From Bradyrhizobium sp. 149 (GTDB taxonomy: Bacteria; Pseudomonadota; Alphaproteobacteria; Rhizobiales; Xanthobacteraceae), in NCBI RefSeq assembly GCF_023073915.1, contig NZ_JADPKK010000023.1, positions 496,001 through 560,000 of the forward strand: DNA of 64,000 nt, given 5' to 3'. The notes under the pieces were generated by a model, which did no database searches, had not been told where the DNA came from, and worked only from the letters and a program-made list of their open reading frames with translations. Shown in pieces: positions 9,683 to 18,625 of the stretch (its first letter is position 1; every line of letters starts with the position of its first letter). The translations under genes and the position numbers were made by a program.

Positions 9683-10921
9683 ATGACACGCCATGAAGCT
9701 CGTGACCACGAGCAGCGTGACCACGATGCTGCGCTTTCACGACGAACACTCGTTCGGGGGTTTGCGCTCGGCGCCGCCGCCACAATGGCCGGCGCCGGCT
9801 CCGCGCTGGCCCAGACCGGACCCGCCGCGCCACCGACCACGATCACCACCCCGCCACGCGATTTCGGTCCCAACGGCGCGCCGACCACTTACTTTTGGGA
9901 CCCCGACGTCATCGCGGTCGATCCGTCCTTCAACGATCTCGCCCAGCCCAACACTGCGATCAAGCGTCTCTATACGGGCGTGCTGTGGGCTGAAGGCCCG
10001 GCGTGGAGTGCACAGGGCCGCTATCTGCTATGGAGCGACATTCCCAACAATCGGCAGATGCGCTGGAGCGAAGACGACGGTCGCGTCAGCGTGTTCCGCT
10101 CGCCGTCCAACAACTCCAACGGCAACTCGTTCGACTTCCAGGGCCGTCAACTCTCCTGCGAACATTTGACCCGGCGGGTGACGCGTTATGAGCATGACGG
10201 CACCGCGACCGTGCTTTGCGACAACTACAACGGCAAAAAATTGAACTCGCCGAACGACGTCGTCGCGCATCCCGACGGCAGCTACTGGTTCACCGATCCG
10301 CCCTATGGCGGCCAGCTCTACGAAGGTGAGCCCGACGCCGCGGGCGGTCCGAGCAACTCCGGCGGCAAGCTCAATCCGCGGATCGGGCAGCCGGCCGGCT
10401 TCGCACCGAGCAAGCGCGAGCTGCCGACCAATTGCTATCGCATCGATCCCTCGGGCCGCGTCGATCTCGTCGTCACCGAGGAGCAGGTGCCCGATCCCAA
10501 CGGGCTGTGCTTTTCGCCGGACTTCAAGAAGCTCTACGTCGTGTCGACCGGCAAGGGACCCGGCGACACCGGGCCCGGCGGCAAGGGCGAAATCTTCGTG
10601 TTCGACGTCGGCGGCGACAACAAGCTGTCCAACCTCAAGAAGTTCAGCGAGTGCGTGATCGACGGCGTGAAGTGCGGGCCCGACGGCGTGCGCTGCGACG
10701 TCAACGGCAATGTCTGGGCCGCCAGCAATGCCGGCCGCGCCGTCGGCTACAGCGGCGTGACCGTGTGGTCGCCGGACGGCAAGCTCCTCGGCCGCATCCG
10801 GCTGCCCGAAGTGTGCGGCAACATCTGCTTCGGCGGTCCCAAGCGCAACCGTCTGTTCATGGCCGCGAGCCAGTCGCTCTATGCGGTGTATACGGGCACG
10901 CAAGGCGCAGGGCCGGGCTGA
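9683..10921 (+). CDS. SMP-30/gluconolactonase family protein, Tat-exported
   Basis: 412 residues from the ATG at 9683, which has GGGAGG 6 bases upstream; the frame opens 51 codons earlier without a site. A twin-arginine signal LSRRTLVRGFALGAAATM precedes an Ala-rich h-region and an ALAQ cleavage site, so the protein is folded before export. The body is a beta-propeller of the SMP-30/LRE type, with YTGVLWAEGPAWSAQGRYLLWSDIPNNR, LNSPNDVVAHPDGSYWFTDPPYG and VPDPNGLCFSPDFKKLYV. The Glu in the first motif and the Asn and Asp of the later ones are the usual divalent-metal ligands. It probably hydrolyses a sugar lactone in the periplasm. A strong terminator follows 24 bases after the stop. Confidence 0.88.
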   Translation: MTRHEARDHEQRDHDAALSRRTLVRGFALGAAATMAGAGSALAQTGPAAPPTTITTPPRDFGPNGAPTTYFWDPDVIAVDPSFNDLAQPNTAIKRLYTGVLWAEGPAWSAQGRYLLWSDIPNNRQMRWSEDDGRVSVFRSPSNNSNGNSFDFQGRQLSCEHLTRRVTRYEHDGTATVLCDNYNGKKLNSPNDVVAHPDGSYWFTDPPYGGQLYEGEPDAAGGPSNSGGKLNPRIGQPAGFAPSKRELPTNCYRIDPSGRVDLVVTEEQVPDPNGLCFSPDFKKLYVVSTGKGPGDTGPGGKGEIFVFDVGGDNKLSNLKKFSECVIDGVKCGPDGVRCDVNGNVWAASNAGRAVGYSGVTVWSPDGKLLGRIRLPEVCGNICFGGPKRNRLFMAASQSLYAVYTGTQGAGPG

Positions 10922-10945
10922 AGCGCGAAGACGCAAAACACGCGC

Positions 10946-10980
10946 AAGGGCGTCGGCATCATGCCGGCGCCCTTATTGTT
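10946..10980 (+). terminator. Rho-independent terminator after gluconolactonase
   Basis: AAGGGCGTCGGCA (10946-10958) pairs with TGCCGGCGCCCTT (10962-10974) across a TCA loop, with one G-U pair, followed by ATTGTT. The long stem, short loop and position just past the stop make it convincing. Confidence 0.85.
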
Positions 10981-11132
10981 AAGGCTAGCTCGTTTGCTGT
11001 TAGCCTAGTCCACTGGCGCGCGCTGTCTCCGACGAAATCCGCATGCCTGATTTGCTGGAACATCCGAACCACTCTCAATTTGCGCCGCGCTAGACTTTAG
11101 TTCGTCTCTCACAATCCTGAACGCGGTTTCAC

Positions 11133-11160
11133 TTGCCGAGAAGGTGTCCCTCGGTATAGT
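11133..11160 (+). promoter_or_regulatory. candidate sigma-70 promoter of the first liv operon
   Basis: TTGCCG (11133-11138), a 16-base spacer, then TATAGT (11155-11160). Transcription would start near 11167, about 40 bases ahead of the first binding-protein gene. The spacing is acceptable and the -10 is close to consensus. Confidence 0.5.
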
Positions 11161-11207
11161 CGCAACATAATGGCTCACAAGAGGCCTGTTCAAAGGAGAG
11201 AAACAAC

Positions 11208-12437
11208 ATGAAAAAAGGACTCTCTGTTGCATTGCGAATAGCGGTCGGCGCGCTGGTGACGGCGTCAGGCGCGGCACTTGCCGCCGATCCGGTCAGGATC
11301 GGCGTGATCGCGGAAGCGCAGGCGATTGCCGGCGCCTCCATCCCTCAGGCGGCGCAGCTCGCCGCCGACGAGATCAACGCCGATGGCGGCGTCGACGGCC
11401 GCAAGATCGAGATCATCTCTTACGACAATCACTCGTCCTCCGCGGATTCAGTGCGCGCGTTCCAGCGCGCGGTGAACGAGGACAAGGTCAACGCGGTCAT
11501 CGCCAGCTACATCAGCGAGGTCGTGCTGGCGCTGGAGCCCTGGGCCTCGCGGCTGAAGACCCCGTTCGTCACGCCCGGTGCGGCCTCCAACGAGATCAGC
11601 AAGAGCGTCCATTCCGATTACGAGAAGAACAAGTACACCTTCCACGGCTACCTGACTTCCGCCGCGCTGGCGCTCTCTGTCTGCGACGGCGCCAAGGATC
11701 TGCTGGTCGACAAGATGCACATGAAGACTGCGGTCATCATGAGCGAGGACGCCGCTTGGACCAAGCCGCTCGACATCGGCTACGAGGAATGCCTGCCGAA
11801 GATCGGGCTGAAGGTGCTCGACCACATCCGCTTCTCGCCTGATACCACCGACTTCACGCCGATCTTCAACAAGATCGAGGGCTCCAAGCCCGACGTGATC
11901 ATCACCGGCATCTCCCATGTCGGCGTGCAGCCGACGGTGCAGTGGAAGAACCAGCAGGTGCCGATCCCGATGTTCGGCATCTCCTCGCAGGCCACCAACG
12001 AGACTTTTGGCAAGGACACCAATCAGGCCGCCGAGGGCGTGCTCTACCAGGGCGTCTCCGGCCCAGGTGTCGCGGTGACGCCGAAATCGGTGCCGTTCGC
12101 CGAAGCCTTCAAGAAGAAGTTCGGCAACTATCCCTCCTATGCCGGCTACACCGCCTATGACGAGGTCTATTACATCGCCGACGCGGTGAAGCGCGCCGGC
12201 TCGACCGACGCCGACAAGCTCGTCGATGCGCTCGAGAAGACCGACTGGGAAGGCACGATCGGACGCGTCCAGTTCTACGGCAAGGACGATCCGTTCACGC
12301 ACTCGATCAAATACGGCAAGGGCCTGATCACCGGGCTGATGCTGCAATGGCAGGACGGCAAGCAGAGCGCGGTCTGGCCCAAGGACGTGGCCAAGGTCGA
12401 TGTCAAGTTCCCGAGCTTCATCAAGCTCTCGAACTAG
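11208..12437 (+). CDS. branched-chain amino acid-type ABC transporter binding protein (copy 1)
   Basis: 409 residues with a signal peptide cleaved near LAAD (residue 26). The mature protein starts PVRIGVIAEAQAIAGASIP, the type-I periplasmic fold of LivJ/HAAT receptors. It then has DEINADGGVDGRKIEIISYD, AVIASYISEVVLALEPWA and SYAGYTAYDEVYYIADAVKRAG. It is the periplasmic receptor of the permease and ATPase genes that follow. AGGAGAG sits 8 bases before the ATG. A near-duplicate lies at the other end of the operon (15867); shared stretches include QVPIPMFGIS. The ligand is not predictable: this family takes amino acids, amides, urea and aromatic acids. A stable hairpin after the stop may raise its mRNA level relative to the permeases. 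Confidence 0.92.
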   Translation: MKKGLSVALRIAVGALVTASGAALAADPVRIGVIAEAQAIAGASIPQAAQLAADEINADGGVDGRKIEIISYDNHSSSADSVRAFQRAVNEDKVNAVIASYISEVVLALEPWASRLKTPFVTPGAASNEISKSVHSDYEKNKYTFHGYLTSAALALSVCDGAKDLLVDKMHMKTAVIMSEDAAWTKPLDIGYEECLPKIGLKVLDHIRFSPDTTDFTPIFNKIEGSKPDVIITGISHVGVQPTVQWKNQQVPIPMFGISSQATNETFGKDTNQAAEGVLYQGVSGPGVAVTPKSVPFAEAFKKKFGNYPSYAGYTAYDEVYYIADAVKRAGSTDADKLVDALEKTDWEGTIGRVQFYGKDDPFTHSIKYGKGLITGLMLQWQDGKQSAVWPKDVAKVDVKFPSFIKLSN

Positions 12438-12445
12438 CCGGAACA

Positions 12446-12470
12446 GCTCCCGGGACCAGCTCCCGGGAGC
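12446..12470 (+). other. intercistronic hairpin after the binding-protein gene
   Basis: GCTCCCGGGA (12446-12455) pairs perfectly with TCCCGGGAGC (12461-12470) across a 5-base loop, 8 bases past the stop. No U-run follows. Such hairpins between receptor and permease genes commonly protect the upstream mRNA from 3' decay, giving more receptor than permease. Confidence 0.65.
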
Positions 12471-12540
12471 TTCCACATGCGGCTCCCGCAGCACGTTCCT
12501 CCAGCAAGATCGTCTCTCCCAAATCAGATTGCCACCATAG

Positions 12541-13416
12541 ATGCGAGCTTTCCAGATTCTGATCGATGGCTTTGCCATCAGCGCTCTTTACGCTCTCGGT
12601 GCCACCGGCTTCACGCTGATCTTCGGCGTCTCCGGCGTCCTCAACCTCTCCCACGGCGCCATCATGGTGGCGGCAGCGGTGGCGGCCTGGGCTGCCGCCA
12701 GCATCCTGAATGTCGGCACCTATGCCGGCGCGCTGATCGGCGTCGGTGTCGCCCTCCTCACATCCTTCGCCACCTATTTCGCGGTGGTGAAGCCGATCCA
12801 GGACTCCCGGCGCATTCCGAATGAAGAGAAGGAGATCTTCGTCCTCACCGGCACGCTGCTGTGGGGGATCATGATCCAGGAGGTGATCGCTTATCTCTTC
12901 ACCAACAACGCCAAGACCGTGCTGCCGATCGTCGAGGGCGTCGTCGAGATCCTCGGCGTACGCACGCCCAAGAACGAGATTTTTACCGCGATCGTGTGCT
13001 GCTTCGTCATCGCGCTGTTGTGGCTCCTGGTGAACCGCACCCGCACCGGCAAGGCGGTGCTGGCGGCCTCGATGAATCCGCGCGGCGTCACCCTGCTCGG
13101 CCTCGAGCTCACCAACATCTATGTCGTGGTATGGGCGATCTACGGCATCCTTGCCGGCATCGCCGGCGTGCTGCTCGGAATGTTCCTCGGCGTCAGCTCC
13201 TACAGCGTCGGCCCGCTGACCGCGAGCGCGTTCTCGATCGTCGTGCTCGGCGGCCTCGGCAGCGTCTCCGGCTCGCTGATCGCGGCCTTCGTGGTCGGCT
13301 ATCTCGAGACTCTCACGGCCTATCTGGTCTCGCCGGCATACCGCACCATTCCGGCGCTGCTGCTGCTCGTGTTCGTGATGTACATCCGGCCCCAGGGCCT
13401 TCTGGGGAGGCGCTGA
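12541..13416 (+). CDS. livH: ABC transporter permease, LivH type
   Basis: 291 residues and about eight membrane helices. The N-terminal LIDGFAISALYALGATGFTLIFGVSGVLNLSHGA is the LivH signature, with the conserved NxSHG motif. The C-terminal part GGLGSVSGSLIAAFVVGYLETL and the RPQGLLGRR ending are typical. It forms the inner-membrane channel as a heterodimer with the LivM-type protein encoded next, 1 base further on. The 103-base gap from the binding-protein gene contains the hairpin. The assignment to a branched-chain amino acid substrate is by family name only. Confidence 0.93.
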   Translation: MRAFQILIDGFAISALYALGATGFTLIFGVSGVLNLSHGAIMVAAAVAAWAAASILNVGTYAGALIGVGVALLTSFATYFAVVKPIQDSRRIPNEEKEIFVLTGTLLWGIMIQEVIAYLFTNNAKTVLPIVEGVVEILGVRTPKNEIFTAIVCCFVIALLWLLVNRTRTGKAVLAASMNPRGVTLLGLELTNIYVVVWAIYGILAGIAGVLLGMFLGVSSYSVGPLTASAFSIVVLGGLGSVSGSLIAAFVVGYLETLTAYLVSPAYRTIPALLLLVFVMYIRPQGLLGRR

Positions 13417-13417
13417 G

Positions 13418-14344
13418 ATGGCTAGCTTCTTTACGACACGCCTGTTCTTCATCTCGCTCGCGCTCGTCATCGTCGCGGCGACGCTGCCGCTCTACGTCTC
13501 CGGCTACGTGCTCGGGCTCCTCACCGTCGCGTTCTATTTCGGCGTGTTCGCCATGGCCTGGGACCTGCTGTTCGGCTTCGCCGGCGAGGTCAATTTCGGA
13601 CCGACCTTCCTGATTGGCGTCGGCGCCTACACCGCCGGCATCCTGAACGCCCAGTTCGGCTGGTCGGTTTATCTCTGCATCGTGCTCGGCGCGCTCGCCT
13701 CCGTCATCGCCGGCCTCGTGCTGGCACTTCCGGCGCTTCGGGTGCGCGGACCGTATTTCGGCCTGACTACGCTTGTTGCGGTGCTGATGCTGCAGAACTT
13801 CATCGTGGTGTTTGCAGACCTTACCGGCGGCGAGATCGGCCTGACCATCCCCGACGTCATCACCATCAACGCCGGCGCCAATTACTGGATCGCGCTCGGC
13901 TTCATGTCGATCTCGGCGGCGATCCTCTATGGCCTGTCGCAATCGCCTGTTGGCCTGGTGCTGCAAGCCAGCGGCCAGGATCCGGTGCAGGCCGGCGCGC
14001 TCGGCTTCAACATCGTCAAGCACAAGCTCGCCGCGTTCATCGTCAGCGCGTTCTTCTCAGGATTATCGGGCGCGCTGCTGGTGTTCTATTTCGGCACCGC
14101 GTCGGTCGGCACCGTCGTCGACGTTGCGGTCGGCGTCAACGTGATCGTCTCGGCCGTGCTCGGCGGCCGGCGCACCGTGCTTGGCGCGGCGCTGGGCGCG
14201 ATCTTCCTGATCGTAGCCGGCGAGTTCCTCAGGCCCACCGGCGAGCTAGCGACCTTCATCGTCTCAGCTGTCGCGCTCCTCGTCGTGCTGTTCTTCCCCG
14301 GCGGCTTCCTCGGAGCGGCCCTCTCCCGTGAGGCGCGCTCGTGA
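13418..14344 (+). CDS. livM: ABC transporter permease, LivM type
   Basis: 308 residues, around eight to nine membrane helices. Contains AMAWDLLFGFAGEVNFGPTFLIGVGAYTAG, the LivM form of the conserved loop (FAGxxNFG), ALRVRGPYFGLTTLVAV, and the C-terminal FFPGGFLG. The start lies 1 base past the livH stop and the stop overlaps the next ATG (ATGGATATG region, GTGATGG), so translation is probably coupled. Partner of LivH in the membrane complex. Confidence 0.93.
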   Translation: MASFFTTRLFFISLALVIVAATLPLYVSGYVLGLLTVAFYFGVFAMAWDLLFGFAGEVNFGPTFLIGVGAYTAGILNAQFGWSVYLCIVLGALASVIAGLVLALPALRVRGPYFGLTTLVAVLMLQNFIVVFADLTGGEIGLTIPDVITINAGANYWIALGFMSISAAILYGLSQSPVGLVLQASGQDPVQAGALGFNIVKHKLAAFIVSAFFSGLSGALLVFYFGTASVGTVVDVAVGVNVIVSAVLGGRRTVLGAALGAIFLIVAGEFLRPTGELATFIVSAVALLVVLFFPGGFLGAALSREARS

Positions 14345-15825
14345 TGGATATGCGATCTTCAAACCGGGCCGTGCTCGAAGTCCGCGGTCTGACCAAGCGC
14401 TTCGGCGGATTGACGGCGGTGAAGAACCTCGGCTTCGAGGTCAATAGCGGCGAGATTTTTGGTCTGATCGGGCCGAACGGCTCGGGGAAGTCGACCGCGA
14501 TGAAGAGCGTGATGGGCATCGAGCGCCCGACCGCGGGCGAAGTGATCTTCGAAGGCGAGGACGTCGCCGGCCTTCCCGCGCACAAGATCGCGCGCAAAGG
14601 CTTTGGCATGGTGTTCCAGCACTCGCGGCCGCTGAACCGGCAGACGGTGCTGGAAAACATCATGGTCGCGCTGCTGCCGGACAGCCTGTTCATGCTGTTT
14701 CCGGACAAGGCGCTGGTCGAGCGCGCCAAATGGATCGCCGACCGCGTCGGGCTCGGCAACGTGATGAATCGCCGCCCGCCGACGCTGCCCTTCGCCGATC
14801 TGCGCCGGCTCGAGCTCGCCAAGGCGATTGCGCGCGATCCGAAGGTCGTGCTCGTGGACGAGCCCTTTGCCGGCCTGACGCGCGCGGAAGTCGACGTCTT
14901 CTCCGACCTGATCCGCAGTTTTCGCGATGAGGGCCGTGCGGTGATGCTGGTCGATCACAACGTCAAGAGCGTTGCCGCGTTAGTGGACCGCGTGCTCGCT
15001 ATGTATCTCGGCGAGGAGATCGTCACCGGCAAGGCCGAGGACGTCATGAAGAACGAGACGGTGCGGCGGGTCTATCTCGGCGGCGCCATCGAAACCCATG
15101 CGCGGCCGGAGACCAGCTTCAAGGACAAGGTGCCGCTGCTCCAGGTCGAGAACGTCAGCGTGTTCTATGGCAAGGCGCAGGCGCTGGAGAATGTCTCGAT
15201 CCACGTCCACGAGGGCGAGTTCGTCTCGATCGTCGGCCTCAACGGCGCCGGCAAGACCACGTTGTTCAACACCATCTCCGGCTTCCTGCCTTATAGCGGC
15301 GAGATCGTGCGCAACGGCGAGAAGCTGCGCGGCACGACGCCCGCGAAGATTGCGCGCAGCGGCCTCGTGCAGTGCCCCGAATCGCGCGAGCTGTTCGGCG
15401 AGATGAGCGTGCGGGAAAACCTCGATCTCGGCGGGCAACATCTGGCCGACGACAAGCGTGCGGCACAGCTCGCCTGGCTGTTCGAGCTGTTCCCGATCCT
15501 GAAAGAGCGTCAGGGCCAGATGGCACAAACGCTCTCCGGCGGCGAGCAGCAGATGCTTGCGATCGGCCGCGCGCTGATGATGCAGCCGCAGATCCTGATC
15601 CTGGATGAGCCAACGCTGGGCCTCGCCCCCGTCATCCTCGAACTCTTGTCCAAGGCGCTAACGAAGCTGCGGCAGACGACCTCGATCACGGTGCTGCTCG
15701 GCGAGCAGAACGTGACCTTCGCGCTTCCGCATGCCGACCGTGTCTATGTGCTCGAGCATGCAAGGATCGTCTGGGAGGGCGATCCCGGCCGCTTCGCCGC
15801 GGAGGCTGGCGCCGATTTTCTCTAA
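14341..15825 (+). CDS. fused LivG-LivF ABC ATPase
   Basis: 494 residues carrying two complete ABC ATPase domains that are normally separate proteins of about 250 and 235 residues. Domain 1 (about 10-250, LivG-like) has Walker A GPNGSGKST, the LivG-type signature LPFADLRRLELAKAIA and Walker B VVLVDEPFAGL. Domain 2 (about 262-490, LivF-like) has GLNGAGKTT, the signature LSGGEQQMLAIGRAL and ILILDEPTLGLAP. The order G then F matches the usual gene order, so this is a simple gene fusion that fixes a 1:1 ratio of the two nucleotide-binding domains. It energises the LivH/LivM pair from the cytoplasmic side. The linker around 250-262 (IETHARPETSFKDKV) is short. Confidence 0.95.
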   Translation: MMDMRSSNRAVLEVRGLTKRFGGLTAVKNLGFEVNSGEIFGLIGPNGSGKSTAMKSVMGIERPTAGEVIFEGEDVAGLPAHKIARKGFGMVFQHSRPLNRQTVLENIMVALLPDSLFMLFPDKALVERAKWIADRVGLGNVMNRRPPTLPFADLRRLELAKAIARDPKVVLVDEPFAGLTRAEVDVFSDLIRSFRDEGRAVMLVDHNVKSVAALVDRVLAMYLGEEIVTGKAEDVMKNETVRRVYLGGAIETHARPETSFKDKVPLLQVENVSVFYGKAQALENVSIHVHEGEFVSIVGLNGAGKTTLFNTISGFLPYSGEIVRNGEKLRGTTPAKIARSGLVQCPESRELFGEMSVRENLDLGGQHLADDKRAAQLAWLFELFPILKERQGQMAQTLSGGEQQMLAIGRALMMQPQILILDEPTLGLAPVILELLSKALTKLRQTTSITVLLGEQNVTFALPHADRVYVLEHARIVWEGDPGRFAAEAGADFL

Positions 15826-15866
15826 TTCGCCCATACCAACAACAAAACAAGCAAAGGGAAACGACC

Positions 15867-17108
15867 ATGCGACCATCGCCGAATTTGACCAGCAGCTTCC
15901 TCCTCGCCTCCGCGCTGGCGCTGTGCCTTGCCGCTCCCGCCTACGCGCAGTCGAACGATCCGATCAAGATCGGCGTCATCGCCGAAGTGCAGTCGATCGC
16001 GGGGGCCGCGACGCCCGGCGGCGCGCAGATCGCCGCGGACGAGATCAACGCCAAGGGCGGCATTCTGGGCCGCAAGATCGAGATCGTGATCTACGACAAC
16101 AAGAGCTCATCGGCGGACTCGGTTCGTGCGTTCCAGCGCGCGGTGAGCGAGGACGAGGTCTCCGCCGTGATCGCGAGCTACATCAGCGAAGTCGTCCTCG
16201 CGCTCGAGCCCTGGGCGGCACGGCTCAAGATGCCGCTGATCACCCCCGGCGCCGCCTCGAACGAGATCACCAAGGCGATCCATAATGACTACGAGAAGAA
16301 CAAGTATACCTTCCACGGCTATCTGACCTCGGCCGCTCAGGCCCAGCTCGTTTGCGACGCCGCCAAGGATCTTTTGGTCGACAAGCTCAAGTTCAAGACG
16401 GTCGCGATCATGAGCGAGGACGCCGCCTGGACCAAGCCGCTCGATGTCGGCTACGAGGCGTGTCTTCCGAAAGTGGGCCTCAAGGTCGTCGAGCACGTGC
16501 GGTTCTCGCCTGATACCACCGACTTCACGCCGATCTTCAACAACATCGAGGGGAAGAAGCCGGACGTGATCGTCACCGGCATCTCGCACGTCGGCGTGCA
16601 GCCGACGGTGCAGTGGAAGAACCAGCAAGTGCCGATCCCCATGTTCGGCATCAGCGCGCAGGCGCTGAGCCCGACCTTCTGGAAGGACACCAATGGTGCC
16701 GCGGACGGCGTCCCGTCACTGGCGGTCGCAACGCCCGACGTCGCCGTGACCTCCAAGACGAAGCCGTTCGCGGCCGCCTTCAAGGCCAAGTTCGGCTCGC
16801 CGCCGGCCTATACCGGCTACACCGCCTATGACGAGGTCTACTTCATCACGGACGCGATCAAGCGCGCGGGCTCGACCGATCCCGACAAGATGGTCACTGA
16901 ACTCGAAAAGACCGACTACGAGGGCACGATCGGTCGCATCCAGTTCTACGGCAAGGACGACGAATTCACCCACGGCATCAAGTCCGGTCCCACGACCGTA
17001 TCCGGTCTGGTCTTCCAGTGGCAGGACTCCAAGCAGGTCGTGGTCTGGCCCGAGAAGATCGCGGAAGGCAAGCTGAAGTTTCCAAGCTTCGTGAAGCTGT
17101 CGCAGTAA
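15867..17108 (+). CDS. branched-chain amino acid-type ABC transporter binding protein (copy 2)
   Basis: 413 residues with a signal peptide ending near AYAQ. Very similar along its whole length to the copy at 11208: the same EINAKGGILGRKIEIVIYD, SYISEVVLALEPWAARLK, NDYEKNKYTFHGYLTSAA and QVPIPMFGIS segments, with differences clustered in the last third. It starts 41 bases after the fused ATPase gene and ends just before a strong terminator, so the operon encodes two receptors for one permease, probably with different ligand ranges. The duplication looks old enough for divergence but both reading frames are intact. Confidence 0.92.
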   Translation: MRPSPNLTSSFLLASALALCLAAPAYAQSNDPIKIGVIAEVQSIAGAATPGGAQIAADEINAKGGILGRKIEIVIYDNKSSSADSVRAFQRAVSEDEVSAVIASYISEVVLALEPWAARLKMPLITPGAASNEITKAIHNDYEKNKYTFHGYLTSAAQAQLVCDAAKDLLVDKLKFKTVAIMSEDAAWTKPLDVGYEACLPKVGLKVVEHVRFSPDTTDFTPIFNNIEGKKPDVIVTGISHVGVQPTVQWKNQQVPIPMFGISAQALSPTFWKDTNGAADGVPSLAVATPDVAVTSKTKPFAAAFKAKFGSPPAYTGYTAYDEVYFITDAIKRAGSTDPDKMVTELEKTDYEGTIGRIQFYGKDDEFTHGIKSGPTTVSGLVFQWQDSKQVVVWPEKIAEGKLKFPSFVKLSQ

Positions 17109-17130
17109 CCAGCCTCGCGCCAGCACCGGC

Positions 17131-17164
17131 CCATCGCTCCGCGCGGAGCGATGGGCTTTTTCTT
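17131..17164 (+). terminator. Rho-independent terminator of the first liv operon
   Basis: CCCATCGCTCC pairs with GGAGCGATGGG (17131-17156) across a GCGC loop, followed by CTTTTTCTTT. It begins 23 bases past the stop of binding-protein copy 2. An in-frame ATG at 17151 lies within this stem, which argues against it as the start of the next gene. Confidence 0.92.
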
Positions 17165-17294
17165 TGCCTTTCGCAGATGCGTTGTGCTGCGGCCGGCGCG
17201 CGTATCGACCTTGGGCGATGTTGACTTTCTACCGTCCGCTCTGAATACTTCGAAAAAAGAGCCAGTCACAAAGACGGTTTTGAGGGAGGATAGA

Positions 17295-18605
17295 ATGCCG
17301 ACTTCACGCAGGCAGCTGCTGAAGAGCACGGCGGCTGCCGCCGCCGCACTCAGCCTCGATTGGACACGGGCCCAGGCGCAAGCCGAGAATTTGCGCATCG
17401 GCTTGATCTACGACCTCACCGGTCCGTTCGCCGCCGGCGGCTCGGTCGCCTCCTCGGTCGGCGCCCAGATCGCCATCGACCTCGTCAACGAAAAGGGCGG
17501 CATCGGCGGCAAGACCAAGATCGTGCCGGTCGCAGCGGATTCGCAAAGCAAGGCGGACGTGGCGATCAACGAGGCCGAGCGGCTGATCAGCCAGGAAAAG
17601 ATCGACATCATCAACGGCGTCTATTCCAGCGCGCATGCTGTGCCGATGGCGGCGAAGGTCGAGCAGCAGAAGAAGATCCTCTGGATCACGACCGCGGTCT
17701 CGACCGCCGTGTTCAAGGACAAGAACCTGCAATACGTGTTTCGCGCGCAGATCCATTCCGATCAGTACGGCCAGGCCTTCGCAGGCTTCGTCGCCGAGCA
17801 CGCGCAAGGCAAGCTCGGCATGGACCCGAAGGACGTCAAGGTTGCGCTGATCCACGAGGACGGCCCTTACGGCGTCGGCGTCGCCGCGGCCGACGAGGCC
17901 TATGCCAAGCAGGCGGGCATCCAGGTGGTGATGCGCGAAGGCTATTCGGCTTCCGCGCCCGACCTCTCGGTGCTTGTGACCAAGCTCAAGCGCGCCAAGG
18001 TCGATGTGATCTCGCATGCCGGCTACAACCCCGACATCACCCTGTTCCTGCGTCAGGCCCGCGAGAGCGGCCTGCGCTTCAAGATGCTGTTCGGCGCGGG
18101 CGCCGGCTACAGCCAGCTCGACAAGCTGCGCGCGACCTTCGGTCCCGACATCGACAATTTCTGCAACATCGATCCGGTGCCGGCGCAACTGCTCGATGCC
18201 GCCAAGCTTGCGCCTGGAATCGGCGATCTGACCAAGACCATGGTCTCGCGCTACCAAGCCAAGACCGGCGCCACCGACGTGCCGCCGCATTGCTCGATGG
18301 GCTTCAACCAGACCTGGATCCTGCTCAACAACGTGCTGCCGGTCGCTAAGGAGAAGTACGGCAGCTTCGATCCCGAGGCCATTCGCAAGGCCGCGCTCGA
18401 CGTCGACATTCCCGCCGGCGCCACCATCCAGGGCTATGGCGTGAAATTCTTCCCGCCGGGCACGTCGCTTTCCGGCCAGAACGAGCGCTCGACCCCGGTC
18501 GTGATGCAGAATGCCGGCGAGCACATCTCGGTGGTGTGGCCGACGAACATCAGGACGCAAGACCCGGTGTTTCCGCTGCCGAAGGGCTCGACTTACGGGA
18601 CGTAA
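17295..18605 (+). CDS. ABC transporter substrate-binding protein, Tat-type signal (HAAT family)
   Basis: 436 residues from the ATG at 17295 with GGGAGGA 8 bases upstream. The signal reads MPTSRRQLLKSTAAAAAALSL, a twin-arginine type, with cleavage near AQAQA. The fold is the same type-I receptor as its neighbours but a different subfamily: NLRIGLIYDLTGPFAAGGS, DSQSKADVAINEAERLIS, YSSAHAVPMAAKVEQQKK, EGYSASAPDLSVLVTKLKRAK and GYNPDITLFLRQARESGL. It lies beyond the terminator, so it has its own transcript. Its closest relative in the window is the binding protein at 51273 (also 436 residues) of the second liv operon. It may serve either permease or one encoded elsewhere. Confidence 0.9.
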   Translation: MPTSRRQLLKSTAAAAAALSLDWTRAQAQAENLRIGLIYDLTGPFAAGGSVASSVGAQIAIDLVNEKGGIGGKTKIVPVAADSQSKADVAINEAERLISQEKIDIINGVYSSAHAVPMAAKVEQQKKILWITTAVSTAVFKDKNLQYVFRAQIHSDQYGQAFAGFVAEHAQGKLGMDPKDVKVALIHEDGPYGVGVAAADEAYAKQAGIQVVMREGYSASAPDLSVLVTKLKRAKVDVISHAGYNPDITLFLRQARESGLRFKMLFGAGAGYSQLDKLRATFGPDIDNFCNIDPVPAQLLDAAKLAPGIGDLTKTMVSRYQAKTGATDVPPHCSMGFNQTWILLNNVLPVAKEKYGSFDPEAIRKAALDVDIPAGATIQGYGVKFFPPGTSLSGQNERSTPVVMQNAGEHISVVWPTNIRTQDPVFPLPKGSTYGT

Positions 18606-18625
18606 GGCGGCGGCGCGGCGGGATT

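Noticed and set aside
17151..17294. Earlier start for the third receptor (48 extra residues)
   Set aside because: The ATG lies in the 3' arm of a terminator and has no ribosome site; the twin-arginine signal begins at 17295.
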